A DNA stretch of 64,000 nucleotides from Kocuria sp. p3-SID1428 (lineage in GTDB: Bacteria; Actinomycetota; Actinomycetes; Actinomycetales; Micrococcaceae), in assembly GCF_025149945.1 (NCBI RefSeq), contig NZ_JALXVH010000005.1, positions 1 to 64,000 of the forward strand, given 5' to 3'. The notes beneath the pieces were generated by a model. The model worked only from the letters and a program-made list of their open reading frames with translations. It was not told the DNA's origin and ran no database searches. Shown here piece by piece: positions 26,815-35,186 of this stretch. Positions within the stretch are counted from its first letter, which is position 1. Every line of letters starts with the position of its first letter. The translations under genes were made by a program, and so were the position numbers.

Positions 26815-27986
26815 CGCAGCACGTCGAGCACTCTGAGCACGAGCAGTCCGGGCCGCAGCCCGGCGGTGCCGAGGTCGCCCAGGACCTGGGCGTCCCGGAG
26901 GTCCGGTGGAGCCCGGGGCGGGCAGCCGTGCTGGGCGCCGGATCCTGGGGCACCACCTTCGCGAAGATCCTCACCGACGCCGGTCTCAGCGGGGAGGCCC
27001 CCGCTCCCGAGGTCGTGCTGTGGGGCAGGGATGCCCAGGCGATGTCGCGCATCGCCCGCACCCGGGTCAACGAGCGCTACGTCCCCGGCACGCACCTGCC
27101 CGATCCGCTGCAGGTCACCTCCGATCTCGCCGAGGCGCTGGACGGGGCGGATCTGGTCGTGCTGGCCGTTCCGGCCCAGGCCCTGCGCGCTCAGCTGGCG
27201 GTCGTGGCGCAGCACCTCGAGCAGGACGCCGTGCTGGTCTCGCTGGCCAAGGGCCTCGAGCGGGGGACCGGACTGCGCATGAGCGAGGTCGCCGCCGAGG
27301 TCCTGGCCGAGCATCGCCCGGAGGGTCACCGGCTGGGCGGGCGCGACCGCGACGGCTGGGCGCGGCGGCTGTGCGTCGTCTCGGGCCCGAACCTGGCCAT
27401 GGAGATCGCCGACGAGCAGCCCACCGCCTCGGTGGTGGCAGCCGCCGATCCCCAACTGGCCGCCGATGTGGCCCGCGCGGTGGCGGCGCCGTACTTCCGG
27501 CCCTACACGAACACGGATGCGGTGGGCACCGAGATCGCCGGTCTGACCAAGAACGTGATCGCGGTGTCCGTGGGGATCTGCGACGGCCGCCACTACGGTG
27601 ACAACTCCAAGGCCTCCGTGATCACCCGGGGGCTGGCCGAGTCCACCCGGCTGGCCCTGGCCCTCGGGGCCCGCAGCGAGACCATGGCCGGGCTGGCCGG
27701 CATCGGCGATCTGGTGGCGACCTGCTCGTCGCCGCTGTCGCGCAACCGCACCGCCGGGCGGCTGCTGGGACAGGGCCGGACGCTCGAGCAGATCGAGCGC
27801 GAGATGACGCAGACGGCCGAGGGCCTGAAGTCGGCCTCGGCTGTGCTGCAGCTCGCGCGAGCGCACGGCGTCGACATGCCGATCACCGAGGCGGTGGTGG
27901 CTATCCTGGACGGTCGCATCACCGTCGAACACCTCGCCCCGCTGCTGCTGGGCCGCGAACTGAAAGCGGAGGCAACCACCGCATGA
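26811..27986 (+). CDS. gpsA: Glycerol-3-phosphate dehydrogenase [NAD(P)+]
   Basis: GpsA reduces dihydroxyacetone phosphate to glycerol-3-phosphate for phospholipid synthesis. The 391-residue protein is about 50 residues longer than typical. The extra length is an acidic N-terminal extension of about 35 residues before the Rossmann motif AVLGAGSWGTTFAK, plus an insertion around EHRPEGHRLGGRDRDGWARR before SGPNLAMEIA. The catalytic lysine region AGLTKNVIAVSVGICDG and the GIGDLVATCSSPLSRN motif are intact. Start and stop codons both overlap their neighbours in ATGA (plsC before, ddl after), so the three genes are tightly coupled. Confidence 0.95.
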   Translation: MTQHVEHSEHEQSGPQPGGAEVAQDLGVPEVRWSPGRAAVLGAGSWGTTFAKILTDAGLSGEAPAPEVVLWGRDAQAMSRIARTRVNERYVPGTHLPDPLQVTSDLAEALDGADLVVLAVPAQALRAQLAVVAQHLEQDAVLVSLAKGLERGTGLRMSEVAAEVLAEHRPEGHRLGGRDRDGWARRLCVVSGPNLAMEIADEQPTASVVAAADPQLAADVARAVAAPYFRPYTNTDAVGTEIAGLTKNVIAVSVGICDGRHYGDNSKASVITRGLAESTRLALALGARSETMAGLAGIGDLVATCSSPLSRNRTAGRLLGQGRTLEQIEREMTQTAEGLKSASAVLQLARAHGVDMPITEAVVAILDGRITVEHLAPLLLGRELKAEATTA

Positions 27987-29155
27987 GCACCATCGATCCC
28001 GCCGCCACCGACTCTCAGACCGCTGCCCCGTCGTCCCGCCCGCGCGTGGCGATCCTGTTCGGCGGGCGCTCCTCCGAGCACAGCATCTCCCTGGTCACCG
28101 CCCGCGGGGTGCTCGGGGCGATCGATCGCGAGCACTGGGACGTGGTGACCGTGGGGATCGCGCGCACGGGCGAGTGGTTCCTGTTCTCGCCGGAGCAGCT
28201 CGAGGCGCTGCTCGAGCAGAACCCCATCACCGAGCTGCCGGTGGGCCATGAGATGGTCTCGCTGCCCATGGGCTCCGGGGACACCGAGCTGCTGATCCGC
28301 GACATCTCCGGCGAGGGCCCGGCCCAGGAGCGCCGCGAGCACATCGATGTGGTGCTGCCGCTGCTGCACGGTCCCTACGGCGAGGACGGCACCCTGCAGG
28401 GGATGCTCGAGCTCGCCGACATGCGCTACGTCGGCTGCGGGGTGACGTCCTCGGCCGTGGGCATGGATAAGCACTTCATGAAGGTCGCCTTCGAATCGGC
28501 CGGGCTGGAGGTGGGTCCGTACGTCGTGGCCAAGGACCGGCGCTGGCTGCGGGAGCCGGAGGAGGTCCTGGACGAGATCGCCCAGCTGTCCGCCCCCGTG
28601 TTCGTGAAGCCGGCGCGCGCGGGCTCGTCGTTCGGCATCACGCGGGTGGACGACCCGAGCGATCGTTCGGCTGTCACCGCCGCGGTGGAGGAGGCCCGGA
28701 GCTTCGATCGCAAGGTCGTCGTGGAGGCCGGGATCTCCGGGCGGGAGATCGAGTGCGCCGTGCTGCAGGGACGCGGGCAGGATGCCCCGCGCGTCTCCCT
28801 GCTCGGGGAGATCGTCGTGGTGGACGAGCATTCGTTCTACGACTTCGAGGCCAAGTACGTCCAGCAGGATTCCGCCCGGCTCAGCTGCCCGGCCGAGGTC
28901 CCGGAGCAGACCGCCGAGCGCATCCGCGCGGATGCGGCACGCGCCTTCGAAGCCGTGGACGGTGAGGGCCTCTCGCGCGCCGACTTCTTCCTGACCGACG
29001 ACGGCCGGGCCATCATCAACGAGGTCAACACCATGCCGGGGTTCACCTCGATCTCGATGTACCCGCGGCTGTGGGAGGCCTCCGGGCTGCCCTACGACGC
29101 CCTGCTCGACGAGCTGCTGCGCCTGGCCCTGGAGCGGCCCATCGGACTGCGCTGA
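27983..29155 (+). CDS. ddl: D-alanine--D-alanine ligase
   Basis: Ddl joins two D-alanines with ATP to form the peptidoglycan dipeptide. The 390-residue ATP-grasp enzyme has AILFGGRSSEHSISLVTARG at the N-terminus, the ATP-binding PVFVKPARAGSSFGI, and the metal/product loop FFLTDDGRAIINEVNTMPGF near the C-terminus. It overlaps gpsA in ATGA. The stop lies only seven bases from the convergent DUF3515 gene, so the two transcripts must overlap. Substrate specificity for D-Ala rather than D-lactate is assumed from context. Confidence 0.96.
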   Translation: MSTIDPAATDSQTAAPSSRPRVAILFGGRSSEHSISLVTARGVLGAIDREHWDVVTVGIARTGEWFLFSPEQLEALLEQNPITELPVGHEMVSLPMGSGDTELLIRDISGEGPAQERREHIDVVLPLLHGPYGEDGTLQGMLELADMRYVGCGVTSSAVGMDKHFMKVAFESAGLEVGPYVVAKDRRWLREPEEVLDEIAQLSAPVFVKPARAGSSFGITRVDDPSDRSAVTAAVEEARSFDRKVVVEAGISGREIECAVLQGRGQDAPRVSLLGEIVVVDEHSFYDFEAKYVQQDSARLSCPAEVPEQTAERIRADAARAFEAVDGEGLSRADFFLTDDGRAIINEVNTMPGFTSISMYPRLWEASGLPYDALLDELLRLALERPIGLR

Positions 29156-29162
29156 GCCCGGA

Positions 29163-29657
29163 TCAGACCTGCGGGGCCTCGTCCACGGAGAGGCACTCGG
29201 ATTCCTGCGGCACCGTCGAGATCGCGCTGCCCAGGTCGACGAGGGCGGTCGAGGACGGCACGACCGTGGTGTCGAAGGTGATCTCGAAGGCCGGGTCGCG
29301 CCCGTAGGTCGTGGCCTGCCACTGGTTGTCGGTCTCGAGGTCGCGGATCAGCCAGTCCACCCCGTCCACGCGCGTGCACAGATCGGTGGTGGGCTCCGGG
29401 GGCGTCACCCCGCAGCGCACCACGGCGGCCGAGGGATCCCCGTAGGCCGTGGTGCCCTGGCTCGAGGTCTGGCGCTGGGCCTGCCCGCTGATCTGCTCGG
29501 GCATGGCCAGCATGGCCGCCGCGCATTCTGGATTCGAGGCGTCCTCGGCAGCATCGACCTGTGCGGTGCTGGAGCCGCAGCCCGTGAGCAGGACCAGGCC
29601 AGTGGCCGCCAGGGCCGCAGCGCGGAGGGGGTGCAGTGGACTTGGACCGGGGCGCAT
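29163..29657 (-). CDS. DUF3515 family lipoprotein
   Basis: This is a 164-residue secreted lipoprotein. The signal peptide ends in the lipobox LLTGC (Cys at about residue 27), and the mature part has the DUF3515 pattern of spaced cysteines (NPECAAAM, VVRCGVTPPEP, DLCTRV, ESECLSV), probably two disulfides. The function is unknown. The family sits between ddl and thiL in many actinobacteria, suggesting an envelope role. The ATG at 29657 follows TAGGAT by seven bases with no ribosome-binding site. It is convergent with ddl and divergent from thiL. Confidence 0.85.
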   Translation of the reverse strand: MRPGPSPLHPLRAAALAATGLVLLTGCGSSTAQVDAAEDASNPECAAAMLAMPEQISGQAQRQTSSQGTTAYGDPSAAVVRCGVTPPEPTTDLCTRVDGVDWLIRDLETDNQWQATTYGRDPAFEITFDTTVVPSSTALVDLGSAISTVPQESECLSVDEAPQV

Positions 29658-29664
29658 GGCCCGG

Positions 29665-29670
29665 ATCCTA
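29665..29670 (-). promoter_or_regulatory. -10 box (TAGGAT) for the leaderless DUF3515 mRNA
   Basis: TAGGAT on the minus strand ends seven bases before the ATG at 29657. Confidence 0.6.
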
Positions 29671-29836
29671 TCGCCCGGCTCCGGCGGGCCTCGAATCGCG
29701 CAGGCTCGCGGGCCCGGCAGACACGCACGCCGGTGCCGCGGCGCAGGGGGCTGTGCTGTCCGCCCCGCTCATTACCCTAAGGCTCGATGGCCCCGCTCAC
29801 CGGCGTGAGGCCCGATCGACCGAAGAGGCGGGGCAG

Positions 29837-31102
29837 ATGACCAGGCAGGACAGCACCGGCGGCGCGAGGCCGTGCAGCCAGGGCCCTGGGACTGCTCGCG
29901 GGGCTGCCCCGATGGGTTCGGGGGACTGCTGCGCCGAGCCGCCCCAGGCCGCGGGGGCGATCGCCGGGCTGAGCGTGGGGGAGGCCTCGGAGTCCGAGCT
30001 GCTGGCGGCCTTCCTGCCGCTGCTGCGCGGCGGCGATTCCACCTATCTCCAGCTGGGTCCCGGCGATGACTGCGCGGTGATCGCCGCTCCGGATGGGCGC
30101 TATGTGATCACCACGGACACCCAGGTCGAGGGCCAGGACTTCCTGCCGGTGTGGCCCAGCGGTGCACTCACCGGCGGCGCGGACACCGGCGCCAAGGCCG
30201 CCGCGCAGAACCTGGGGGATGCCGCGGCCATGGGGGCGGTGCCGTCGTCCGCGGTCGTCTCGCTAACCCTTCCCCCGCAGACTCCATGCCAATGGGTCCT
30301 GGACTTCGCCCGCGGGCTGCGCGGCGGCATCGAGGCCTGCGGGGCCCCGCAGCTCGCCGTGGCCGGAGGGGATCTGGGCGGCGGCGAGCAGCTCTCCGTG
30401 ACCGTGACGGTGACCGGGGATCTGCAGGGCCGCGAGCCCGTGCGCCGCAGCGGGGCAGCTGCCGGGCAGCGGCTGGTGCTGGCCGGGACCGTGGGGCGCG
30501 CGGCAGCGGGTCTGGCGCTGCTGCTCTCGAGCGCCTATCGCCCCGGGGAGGACCCCGTCCTGGACGAGATCGCAGGCTGGCAGCTGCGGCCCGTGAGCCC
30601 TGTGCCGGCCGGCGCACTGCTGGCACGCGCCGGAGCCACCGCCATGATCGATGTCTCGGACGGCCTCGTGCGCGACTGCGGGCGGATCGCGGAGGCCTCG
30701 GGTGTTCACCTGGAGCTGGATCCCCGAGCCCTGCAGGAGCTGGCCGAGCCCCTGCGCCCGGCCGCCGAGCTGCTGGGCGCGGATCCCCTGGACTGGGTGC
30801 TCACCGGCGGGGAGGACCACGGCCTGCTGGCAAGTCTCCCGGAAGATGCTCAGGTGCCTGAGGGAGTCCGTGCGATAGGCTCTGTGCGCCTGCCGGGAGC
30901 CCCCTCCGGCGGACCAGCAGCCGGTCCTGCCGGGCGCGCGCAGCCCCAGGAGCCCGTCGGCGGCTGGGATGTGAGCGTGGCAGGCGATGATGCGAACCAG
31001 CTGATCGGCAGGAGCCGCAGCGGAGGATGGGACCACTTTGAACGTCCGCAGCACAGCGAGCACGGAGGCCGTTCGGCGATGGCTCGACCTCGCCGTCCGT
31101 GA
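29837..31102 (+). CDS. thiL: Thiamine-monophosphate kinase
   Basis: ThiL phosphorylates thiamine monophosphate to the active cofactor ThDP, which IlvB and other enzymes here require. AIR-synthase-type motifs are present: GPGDDCAVIAAPDGRYVITTDT, AMGAVPSSAVVSLTLP and ATAMIDVSDGLVRDCGRIAE. The terminal ThiL hallmark GWDHF is encoded at 31025-31039. From the ATG at 29837 the protein is 421 residues, about 90 longer than usual. A low-complexity N-terminal extension precedes the domain, and the GTG at 29975 is a plausible alternative start. The frame runs 20 residues past GWDHF into the next gene, an overlap of 65 bases. Confidence 0.9.
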   Translation: MTRQDSTGGARPCSQGPGTARGAAPMGSGDCCAEPPQAAGAIAGLSVGEASESELLAAFLPLLRGGDSTYLQLGPGDDCAVIAAPDGRYVITTDTQVEGQDFLPVWPSGALTGGADTGAKAAAQNLGDAAAMGAVPSSAVVSLTLPPQTPCQWVLDFARGLRGGIEACGAPQLAVAGGDLGGGEQLSVTVTVTGDLQGREPVRRSGAAAGQRLVLAGTVGRAAAGLALLLSSAYRPGEDPVLDEIAGWQLRPVSPVPAGALLARAGATAMIDVSDGLVRDCGRIAEASGVHLELDPRALQELAEPLRPAAELLGADPLDWVLTGGEDHGLLASLPEDAQVPEGVRAIGSVRLPGAPSGGPAAGPAGRAQPQEPVGGWDVSVAGDDANQLIGRSRSGGWDHFERPQHSEHGGRSAMARPRRP

Positions 31103-32105
31103 GCTGCGCGCCAGCGCGGACATCCTGGATGCGATCAACGTCTTCCCGGTGGCCGACTCGGACACCGGCGCCAACCTGGTGACCACAGTGGGCACCGCCG
31201 CTCAGGCGGTCCAGGTGCTCGAGACCCCGGATGTCGGCGAGCTCATCATGCTCGCCGGTCAGGCCGCGCTGGACGACGCCCGCGGCAACTCCGGGTCCCT
31301 GTTCGCCGTGTGGCTGTGCGCCGTGGGCGCCTCGCTCGAGGGCCGCGGGCTCACCGCCGAGGCCTTCGCCCAGGCCCTGACCTCGGGCGAGCTGCGCTCC
31401 TGGTCGGCTCTGACAGATCCCGTGCCCGGCACCATGCTCTCGGTCATCAGGGACATCGCCGCCGTGCAGGTCCCGGAGAACGAGGAGCCCGGCTCCAAAC
31501 GCACGCTGCTGCATCATCTGGAGCGCGTGGTCGCCGCGGCCCGGGAGGCCGTGCTCGGTTCCACGGATGAGCTCGAAGTCCTGCAGGGCTCGGGGCGTGT
31601 GGACGCCGGAGCCCTGGGGATGCTCATCATCCTGGACGCCCTGCGTCGCTCCGCCGCCGGCGAGGGATCCGGTCGGCCCGTGCTGTGGACCGGCGCCCCG
31701 GACGACAGCGCAGAGCCCACCGGCCAGGAGACCGGCGTGCAGGTCCAGCAGCTGCTCGAGAGCATGCGAGAGGCCTCGGCGGCCGGCGCAGCCGGGGAGG
31801 CCGGCGCGGCGGGCGGCGAGGCCGAGACCGGCGTGGAAGTCGTGGCCACCGTCGAGCTGACCGCCCTGGAGGCTGCCTCCGTGCGCTTCGAGCTCACCGA
31901 GATCGGCCGTTCCGTGATCACCTCGCCGATCTCCCAGATCGAGGGCGAGCTGTGGCGCTGGCGGGTCCACGTCCACGTGGATGATCAGCAGGTCGCCCTG
32001 GACGTCCTGCGCGCCCACGGCACGCCGCGCAATGTGGCGGTCACCGGGCTGGACCCGGAGGGCTCGGGGCGTCAGAACCGCGTCAACACCTCGGATCTGG
32101 ACTGA
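31038..32105 (+). CDS. DAK2-domain protein (FakA/YloV-like, short form)
   Basis: This is a 355-residue protein. The N-terminal DAK2 domain (about residues 10-200) has the nucleotide-binding signature NVFPVADSDTGANLVTT and the second loop VDAGALGMLIILDAL. A C-terminal half (VEVVATVELTALEAASVRFE ... WRVHVHVDDQQVALDVLRAHG) resembles the middle domain of FakA, the fatty acid kinase subunit. FakA/YloV proteins are usually about 550 residues, so the last domain is missing. The kinase substrate is therefore uncertain; a FakB partner is not in view. The start is TTG at 31038, supported by GGAGGA ten bases upstream. The gene overlaps thiL by 65 bases and recG in TGATG. The position directly before recG is widely conserved. 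Confidence 0.85.
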   Translation: MNVRSTASTEAVRRWLDLAVRELRASADILDAINVFPVADSDTGANLVTTVGTAAQAVQVLETPDVGELIMLAGQAALDDARGNSGSLFAVWLCAVGASLEGRGLTAEAFAQALTSGELRSWSALTDPVPGTMLSVIRDIAAVQVPENEEPGSKRTLLHHLERVVAAAREAVLGSTDELEVLQGSGRVDAGALGMLIILDALRRSAAGEGSGRPVLWTGAPDDSAEPTGQETGVQVQQLLESMREASAAGAAGEAGAAGGEAETGVEVVATVELTALEAASVRFELTEIGRSVITSPISQIEGELWRWRVHVHVDDQQVALDVLRAHGTPRNVAVTGLDPEGSGRQNRVNTSDLD

Positions 32106-34405
32106 TGAGCCCGCGGAAGGGCAGCCGGGGCTCGGCATCCGGACCGGAGGCCCCAGCGTCGTCCGTGGACCGCGGGGATCTGGATCGCCCGCTGGCCGAG
32201 GTCCTCGGGGCCAGTTCGGCGAAGACCTTCGAGAAGCACCTGGGCCTCGTCACGATCGGCCAGCTGCTCGAGCACTTCCCGCGCCGCCTGGTTCCTCGAG
32301 GGGAGCTGACCTCGTTCAGCGAGCTGCGCCTGGATGAGCACGCCACGCTCGTGGCCGAGGTGCTGCGCGTGTCCACCCGGCGGATGCGCTCGCGCAGCGG
32401 CTCGATCACCGAGGTCGTGATCACCGACCGCTCCTCGGACTCCGGGACGGACCTGCTGGCGGAGTCCACCGGGGCCACCATGACGCTGAGCTTCTTCAAC
32501 GCCTGGACGGCCTCCCGCGACCTCACCAGCGGGACCCACGCGCTGTTCTCGGGCAAGGTCTCGCAGTATCGCGGCGAGCTGACGATGGCGAACCCGCACT
32601 ATGCGCCGCTGGATCCCGACGACGACGTCGACGCCGCCGATGCCCTCGACAGCGCCGGGCGCCCCGTGCCGGTGTATCCGGCCGTCGCCAAGCTCACGAG
32701 CGACCGGATCGCCCAGGCCGTGCAGCTGTGCCTGGCCGCCGTGGACTGGTCGACCGTCCCGGATCCGCTGCCGCTCGAGGTGGCACGGGAGCACCGGTAC
32801 TCGGATCTGGCCAGCGCGTATCAGTCCATGCACCGCCCGGCCGATGAGCAGGACTGGCACCGCGCCAAGGCCAGGTTCCGCCACACCGAGGCGCTTGTGC
32901 TGCAGGCAGCGCTGCTGCGCCGCCGCCAGGCGGTCGCCCAGCGCCGCGCGCCGGAGCTCACCGGCCGCGACGGCGTGGTGCTGAAGGGATTCGAGCAGCG
33001 GCTGGGCTTCGAGCTGACCGCCTCGCAGCAGGAGGTCGGACGGCAGATCGCCGCGGATCTGGGGCAGGTCCACCCCATGAACCGGCTGCTGCAGGGCGAT
33101 GTGGGCTCCGGCAAGACCGTCGTGGCGCTGCGGGCCATGCTGCAGGCCGTTGACTCCGGGGCGCAGGCCGCGCTGCTGGCGCCCACCGAGGTCCTGGCCG
33201 CCCAGCACCACGCCTCGATCGTGCGCGCACTGGGGCCGTTGGGGGCGGCCGGGACGCTGGAGGGCGATCCGCAGGGAACCCGCGTGGTGCTGCTGACCGG
33301 GTCCATGCCCACGGCCGCGCGCAGGCAGGCGCTGCTCGAGATCGTCACCGGCGAGGCCGGGATCGTGATCGGCACCCACGCGCTGCTGGCGGAGACGGTG
33401 CAGTTCCTGCGCCTGGGCCTGGTGGTGGTCGATGAGCAGCATCGCTTCGGCGTGCAGCAGCGCGACCGCCTGCGCGAGACCGGCGCCGAGGAGGTCCCGC
33501 ACCTTCTCGTCATGACGGCCACGCCCATCCCGCGCACCGTGGCCATGACCGTCTTCGGCGATCTCGACGTCTCGGTGCTCGAAGGGCTGCCCGCGGGACG
33601 CCAGCCGATCGACACGCACGTGGTCGGGCTGCTCGAGCACCCGGCCTGGGAGCGGCGGATCATGGCCCGGGCCGCAGAGGAGATCGCCGCAGGACGGCAG
33701 GTCTACATGGTCGCGCCCAAGATCGGGGCGGACGACGAGGTCCCGCCGTTCTCCTTGGCAGGCTCGGCCGCCGATGAGAAGGCCGCCGAGGCCATGGTCT
33801 CGACCACCTGGCTCAAGCTGCTCGTGCAGCGGGCCCCGGAGTTGGAGCGGACGCGGATCGCGGTGCTGCACGGACGCCTGGACGCCGCGCAGAAGGCCGA
33901 GACCATGGACGCCTTCGCCGCCGGGGAGATCGATCTGCTGATCTGCACCACCGTGGTCGAGGTCGGCGTCGACGTCCCCAATGCCACGCTCATGGTCATC
34001 GTGGACGCCGATCGCTTCGGCATCTCCCAGCTGCACCAGCTGCGCGGGCGGATCGGTCGCGGGGCGCACCGCTCCACCTGCCTGCTGGTCACCCGCCGCG
34101 ATCCCGAGCACCCCTCGCGCGAGCGGATCGCGGCTGTGGCGGCCACGACCGACGGCTTCGAGCTCGCCCAGGCCGATCTGGCCCAGCGCCGCGAGGGCGA
34201 CATCCTGGGCGATGCCCAGTCCGGCGGGCGCTCCACGCTGCGGCTGCTGCGCGCCGTCGACGACGCCGGCGTCATCGAGCGCGCCCGTCGTGAGGCCCAG
34301 GCGGTGCTGAGCGCCGATCCCGGGCTCGAGCAGCACCCGCAGCTGCTCGCGGCCATCCGCGCCGCGCTCGACGAGGACACCGAGAAGTACCTGGAGAGGG
34401 GCTGA
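32105..34405 (+). CDS. recG: ATP-dependent DNA helicase RecG
   Basis: RecG drives regression of stalled forks and branch migration of Holliday junctions. The 766-residue protein has the N-terminal wedge/OB domain. The helicase core follows, with Walker A in LLQGDVGSGKTVVALRAML, the DEAH-like box in VVVDEQHRFGVQQRDRLRET, motif III MTATPIPRTVAM and the C-terminal QLRGRIGRG. The ATG overlaps the stop of the DAK2 gene (TGATG), so translation is coupled. rsmD follows eight bases after the stop. Confidence 0.97.
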   Translation: MSPRKGSRGSASGPEAPASSVDRGDLDRPLAEVLGASSAKTFEKHLGLVTIGQLLEHFPRRLVPRGELTSFSELRLDEHATLVAEVLRVSTRRMRSRSGSITEVVITDRSSDSGTDLLAESTGATMTLSFFNAWTASRDLTSGTHALFSGKVSQYRGELTMANPHYAPLDPDDDVDAADALDSAGRPVPVYPAVAKLTSDRIAQAVQLCLAAVDWSTVPDPLPLEVAREHRYSDLASAYQSMHRPADEQDWHRAKARFRHTEALVLQAALLRRRQAVAQRRAPELTGRDGVVLKGFEQRLGFELTASQQEVGRQIAADLGQVHPMNRLLQGDVGSGKTVVALRAMLQAVDSGAQAALLAPTEVLAAQHHASIVRALGPLGAAGTLEGDPQGTRVVLLTGSMPTAARRQALLEIVTGEAGIVIGTHALLAETVQFLRLGLVVVDEQHRFGVQQRDRLRETGAEEVPHLLVMTATPIPRTVAMTVFGDLDVSVLEGLPAGRQPIDTHVVGLLEHPAWERRIMARAAEEIAAGRQVYMVAPKIGADDEVPPFSLAGSAADEKAAEAMVSTTWLKLLVQRAPELERTRIAVLHGRLDAAQKAETMDAFAAGEIDLLICTTVVEVGVDVPNATLMVIVDADRFGISQLHQLRGRIGRGAHRSTCLLVTRRDPEHPSRERIAAVAATTDGFELAQADLAQRREGDILGDAQSGGRSTLRLLRAVDDAGVIERARREAQAVLSADPGLEQHPQLLAAIRAALDEDTEKYLERG

Positions 34406-34412
34406 TCCGCTC

Positions 34413-34982
34413 GTGACCCGCATCATCGCCGGAGCGGCCGGCGGCACTCGTCTGGCCTCCGTGCCCGGCACCGGTACCCGGCCCACGACCGATCGCGTCA
34501 AGGAGTCGCTGTTCTCCCGCCTGGACGCCTGGGGCATGATCGACGAGGCCCGCGTCCTGGACCTCTTCGCCGGCTCCGGGGCCCTGGGTTGCGAGTGCGC
34601 CAGCCGCGGCGCACGCGAGGTCGTGCTCGTGGAGAAGCATCCGCGGGCTGTCTCGGTGTGCAGGGCCAATGCCGAGACGGTCAATCGTGCCCTCGGCTCG
34701 CAGCGGGTGCGCTGCGAGCGCGGCTCCGTGCACGGCTACGCCTCGACCCACGAGGGTCCCTGGGATCTCGTGCTCGCCGATCCGCCCTACCCGCTGGGGG
34801 AGACCGAGCTGAGCGAGGTGCTGTCCCTGCTGAGCGGCAAGCTCGGTCCCGGCGGCGTCGTGGTGATCGAACGGTCCTCGCGCAGTCCGGAGCCCGCCTG
34901 GCCCCAGGGCCTGCGTCGGCTCGAGAGCAGCAGGCACGGCGAGACCATGCTCTGGTTCGCTGAGGCCGACGATCCCTCCTGA
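34413..34982 (+). CDS. rsmD: 16S rRNA (guanine(966)-N(2))-methyltransferase
   Basis: RsmD methylates G966 of 16S rRNA using S-adenosylmethionine. The 189-residue protein has the AdoMet motif VLDLFAGSGALGCECASRGA and the catalytic LADPPYPLG. The N-terminal RIIAGAAGGTRLASVPGTGT is typical of the family. The GTG start lies eight bases after the recG stop. In the mycobacterial order coaD follows directly, but here UDP-glucose dehydrogenase and an aminotransferase intervene. Confidence 0.93.
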   Translation: MTRIIAGAAGGTRLASVPGTGTRPTTDRVKESLFSRLDAWGMIDEARVLDLFAGSGALGCECASRGAREVVLVEKHPRAVSVCRANAETVNRALGSQRVRCERGSVHGYASTHEGPWDLVLADPPYPLGETELSEVLSLLSGKLGPGGVVVIERSSRSPEPAWPQGLRRLESSRHGETMLWFAEADDPS

Positions 34983-35095
34983 CTCGCTCGTCGCCCGAGC
35001 GGATCCGGGGTGGGGACGGGGACGTCGACGCCGGCATCATCTGAAGTTCACCTGGCACGCCGCGGCCCCTCGCTCCGGGGGAGGAAGCGGATCGT

Positions 35096-35101
35096 TAGTC
35101 T
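35096..35101 (+). promoter_or_regulatory. Candidate ugd -10 box (TAGTCT)
   Basis: TAGTCT lies 85 bp upstream of the UDP-glucose dehydrogenase start, in a 204-bp gap with no terminator and no other gene. An alternative, TGATAC, lies a few bases downstream. No clear -35 was found. Confidence 0.35.
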
Positions 35102-35186
35102 GCTGATACGGGTCGCCGTTCGTGCGGCCCGCACTGCGGACCGGCGTGCGTCGGGCACGCGGACGAGACCGAGGAGTATGCACCGG

